Shown here: piece after piece, positions 61,561-64,000 of the stretch
How positions within the stretch are numbered: the first letter of the stretch is position 1
Layout of the letters: each line of letters starts with the position of its first letter
Source of the DNA: Sedimentibacter saalensis
GTDB lineage: Bacteria; Bacillota; Clostridia; Tissierellales; Sedimentibacteraceae
Assembly (NCBI RefSeq): GCF_007830175.1
Contig: NZ_VLKH01000002.1
Span: forward strand, 186,001-250,000
DNA length: 64,000 nucleotides
Direction: 5' to 3'
Made by a program: the position numbers and the translations under genes
Notes under the pieces: generated by a model
Database searches by the model: none
Seen by the model: the letters and a program-made list of their open reading frames with translations, nothing else
What the model was told of the DNA's origin: nothing

Positions 61561-64000
61561 CTACCTTATAATGGTTATTATCTTATTTATTTCATCATAG
61601 TCAACTGTTGCTCCCAATGTCTCGCTGACAAAGCGTAAAGGAACAAACGTCCTGCCAGGTGGCTGTATGATTGATTTACTGTCGAGTGTAACTCTCTGAC
61701 CATTAACTTTAGCTTCTTTTTCTCCAATAGTAAGTACCAGTTCTTTATCTTTATCTTTTATATTAACCTGACGTGATGCGTTTAGCCATTCAACGTTAGC
61801 ACCTAAAGCCTCGCTTACAAAACGTATACCAATATGGGTACGATTTGTGTTTGTATCAATATAAGGTGCTGCATCCAGCACGTATGGCTGACCGTCAATA
61901 GTAGCCTGGGTGCTGTCTATAGTGAGAGTAATAATCTTCTGTTTTGGGCCTAATTTGACAATGTTTGTAAATTCCCGGCTGGAGGTTCTGCCTTTATTAT
62001 CAGTAACAGTAATCGTGAATGTGAAATTCCCCGGCAGTATTGGTGTGCCGCTAAATGTACCGTCCTTCTCTAAGCTCAGTCCTTTAGGCAGTGAACCTTT
62101 AGTTACATTAAATTTGTATGGACTGCTCCCTCCTGTTGCTGAGAATTTATGTGAAAATGGTTTTCCGGGAGTCCCTTCAGGTATTTTAGACCAAGTAACA
62201 CCTAATGGTCTATAATGACTGCCTCCTCCACTGGAGGAAGGAGTGCTGTCATTAATTGTTATAACCATGTCTTGGTCCGTTCCTTCGCTAAAGTCAAATG
62301 TTAAAGTCATGTATCCGTTTGCCTGCAGTTCCAGGTACGATTTATTAATGGTTACTTTGCTTTCATTGACAGAATAATCTGTTCCTTCTGAAAGAACAAT
62401 AGCGCCGTTTTTAATAGCACTTATGGTTGTACTTTGTGAAGTTATGGTTACTACAATATCCTTATAATTTTCTGAACTGCTGTATTTGTCAAAGATAGCA
62501 GATGTAGGTGATATAGTTGAATCTGATGGTTTTTTTACCCATTTTGCATAAACGGTTATATCGTCATGGACTGCTGTATTAGCTAAAAATACTGTTCCCC
62601 ATCCTTCTCCGCCATCCACTCCTATTCCGTCATCAGCAATACCGTTACCGGTCCACCATCCAGAAAAAGTATAATCAGTCCTGGTAGGTTCATTTGGCAG
62701 AATGTCTACGCATGTAGCAGGTTCTTTTACATTTTTTGTTGCTGGATTAGCTTCAGTATCTCCGCCGTTTTTATCAAATATGACTGTATAAGTATCAGTT
62801 ATATTGGATGCGCCTGAATTATTGATAAGAACTATAACATTTCCATCATCACAATTTGTCATGGCAATGTCTAACATGCTATCATCATTAAAATCGCCAG
62901 TAGTGAGACAAAGTGGCTGCTTACCAATGTTGAAATCCTGTTTAGGCAAAAATGATGAGTTCCAGCTATTAGCAAGAACTGAAATATTATTGCTATACCT
63001 GTTGCTTGCAGCTAAATCCAAACAACCATCTTTATTGAAATCGCCTGCGACAGAATCAACTGGTCCTCGATTTAGAAGAAATTTATCCCAATCTTCTGTT
63101 GTTGAAAAATCACCTGTGCCATCTCCAAGCAAGACTGATGTATATTCGATTTCAGAGTGCTCTACTATATCATTAAAATACAATAATGCAATATCAATAT
63201 TTCCATCTTTGTTGAAATCTGCAGCTGTTGCACCGCCAGCTGAATAACGCTTACCCCCGCTTATAATTTCACCGATATCTGATATTGTCTTTGATGGACT
63301 ATCAGGATAGAGTCCGGTACCGTCACCAAAACGAATCTGCATAGAACTAACTACGAAGCGATCACCAAAAACCACAGCCAAATCCTGTTTTCCATCATTA
63401 TTAAAGTCTTCTGCAATGATTTCTTCTGGATGTCCAGGTGCGTATATTACCTGCGTTTCAGTGAAACCTGCAACTCCGTTGTTTAAATAAATAAATATTT
63501 TGCTTTGGTTCCAGTCGGTAGTTGCAACATCAGTATCGCCGTCATTATCAAAATCTCCCACTGAAGAATTATATCCTGAGCCGCAGGTAATCCATTCTGA
63601 AAACTTACAGTTTCCAACAGCCACAAATGCGTATGTTCCTTGACTGCTACTGATGATAAGATCATCTAAATTATCTCCATTCAAATTACATGCAATAACA
63701 GAAGTCGGCGCATAGACGGCAGGTGAGACAACGCGAGCTGCAAAAGTACCATCACCGTTACTTGGCAATACAGATAAATTGCTCTCATTGGAATTGACAG
63801 CAACTATATCAAGAAAATTGTCATTATTAAAATGACCTGTAGCAATGCCAGTAGGTATACCGCCTGAATAATACAATTTAGGTTCTTTAAAACTTACAGG
63901 AATAGGTGCAGCCATTGTTCCATAAGCAGAAAAAGCAATTTGAATGTTGATTTGATCATTAGCCAATTCAATCTCGCTTAATGGAATCTTCAGTTCGTAT
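61561..64000 (-). CDS. Large surface protein: FG-GAP repeats, InlB-B repeat, X2, Ig-like and stalk domains (5' end off window)
   Basis: The frame stays open to the right edge (KIPLSEIELAND precedes the apparent TTG start), so the N-terminus is outside; 813 codons are visible. In order: seven FG-GAP/VCBS-type repeats with Ca2+-binding DxDxDG-like loops (DFDNDGDTD, DFNNDGKQD, DFNKDGNID, DFNKDGCLD and others). Next come an InlB B-repeat (YTVIFDKNGGDTEANPAT ... ITVYAKW), an X2 domain (ISPTSAIFDK ... MVITIND) and a He_PIG Ig-like domain (SLPKGLSLEKDGTFSGTPI). The C-terminal copper-amine-oxidase-N-like stalk pair is GIRFVSEALGANVEW and PLRFVSETLGATVDY. It is extracellular and probably a wall-bound adhesin or polysaccharide binder. 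Confidence 0.85.
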   Translation of the reverse strand, partial: YELKIPLSEIELANDQINIQIAFSAYGTMAAPIPVSFKEPKLYYSGGIPTGIATGHFNNDNFLDIVAVNSNESNLSVLPSNGDGTFAARVVSPAVYAPTSVIACNLNGDNLDDLIISSSQGTYAFVAVGNCKFSEWITCGSGYNSSVGDFDNDGDTDVATTDWNQSKIFIYLNNGVAGFTETQVIYAPGHPEEIIAEDFNNDGKQDLAVVFGDRFVVSSMQIRFGDGTGLYPDSPSKTISDIGEIISGGKRYSAGGATAADFNKDGNIDIALLYFNDIVEHSEIEYTSVLLGDGTGDFSTTEDWDKFLLNRGPVDSVAGDFNKDGCLDLAASNRYSNNISVLANSWNSSFLPKQDFNIGKQPLCLTTGDFNDDSMLDIAMTNCDDGNVIVLINNSGASNITDTYTVIFDKNGGDTEANPATKNVKEPATCVDILPNEPTRTDYTFSGWWTGNGIADDGIGVDGGEGWGTVFLANTAVHDDITVYAKWVKKPSDSTISPTSAIFDKYSSSENYKDIVVTITSQSTTISAIKNGAIVLSEGTDYSVNESKVTINKSYLELQANGYMTLTFDFSEGTDQDMVITINDSTPSSSGGGSHYRPLGVTWSKIPEGTPGKPFSHKFSATGGSSPYKFNVTKGSLPKGLSLEKDGTFSGTPILPGNFTFTITVTDNKGRTSSREFTNIVKLGPKQKIITLTIDSTQATIDGQPYVLDAAPYIDTNTNRTHIGIRFVSEALGANVEWLNASRQVNIKDKDKELVLTIGEKEAKVNGQRVTLDSKSIIQPPGRTFVPLRFVSETLGATVDYDEINKIITIIR

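Noticed and set aside
63967..64000. TTG at 63966 as the true start of the surface protein
   Set aside because: There is no ribosome site, and the reading frame continues open and protein-like to the window edge, so the gene is 5'-truncated by the window.

Overview
The window is AT-rich chromosomal DNA from an anaerobic, spore-forming member of the Firmicutes (Clostridia/Tissierellia; a Sedimentibacter-like organism is my best guess, from overall gene content only). The evidence is: pyruvate:ferredoxin oxidoreductase, acetate kinase and an acetate-type transporter; a V-type ATPase; sporulation-linked genes (ylbJ, a DUF2512/YndM-like gene, a DUF3787 gene); PolC-type DNA polymerase III; strong AGGAGG ribosome sites; and sigma-A promoters of the TTGACA-17-TATAAT type. 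No rRNA, tRNA, CRISPR array, prophage or intact insertion sequence was seen.

Region 1 (1-15345, minus strand) is a conserved housekeeping block. In transcription order it holds cobU-cobS-cobC (cobalamin nucleotide loop), ackA, DUF177-rpmF-plsX-acpP-rnc-radical SAM-smc-ftsY (envelope lipid start, ribosome and RNA processing, chromosome and secretion), then ylxM-ffh-rpsP-khpA-rimM-trmD (SRP and ribosome/tRNA maturation). trmD runs off the left edge. Good promoters stand before cobU, DUF177, plsX and ylxM, so the block is several transcripts.

Region 2 (15509-18705, plus) has tmcAL, ylbJ and rnz. Region 3 (18813-27427, minus) is a complete nine-gene V-type ATPase operon in the order G/H-C-I-K-F-E-A-B-D, with its own promoter and a TTG-started first gene. 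Region 4 (27789-35267, plus) has a YitT-family membrane protein, clpB and nifJ (PFOR). clpB and nifJ are separated by a repeat-rich spacer.

Region 5 (35314-53479) is mixed accessory and transport content: small proteins (DUF3787, a 56-aa and a 51-aa zinc-ribbon protein), NSS and NCS2 transporters, a YgjP-type metallohydrolase, a universal stress protein, and a c-di-GMP-I riboswitch with terminator controlling a small HTH protein and a secreted phosphodiester glycosidase. It continues with a secreted CAP protein, an acetate transporter, SfsA, an AI-2E exporter-type protein, an orphan MASE3 sensor kinase, a secreted protein with three FMN-binding repeats, a TPM/PspA envelope-stress pair, a cold-shock protein and a dCMP deaminase. 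Region 6 (53560-64000) has polC, a flavin amine oxidase, a small unknown protein, a LysR regulator, an unexplained intergenic stretch with a 43-nt hairpin, and the C-terminal part of a very large FG-GAP/InlB/X2/Ig/stalk surface protein that continues past the right edge.

Two repeat families stand out. One is a roughly 170-bp chain of small hairpins, nearly identical at 31423-31592 and 41401-41568, with a 26-bp remnant at 50493-50518. Its left end always starts in the U-run of a rho-independent terminator. The other is arrays of a GAATTAA-type heptamer that flank hairpins in intergenic gaps.
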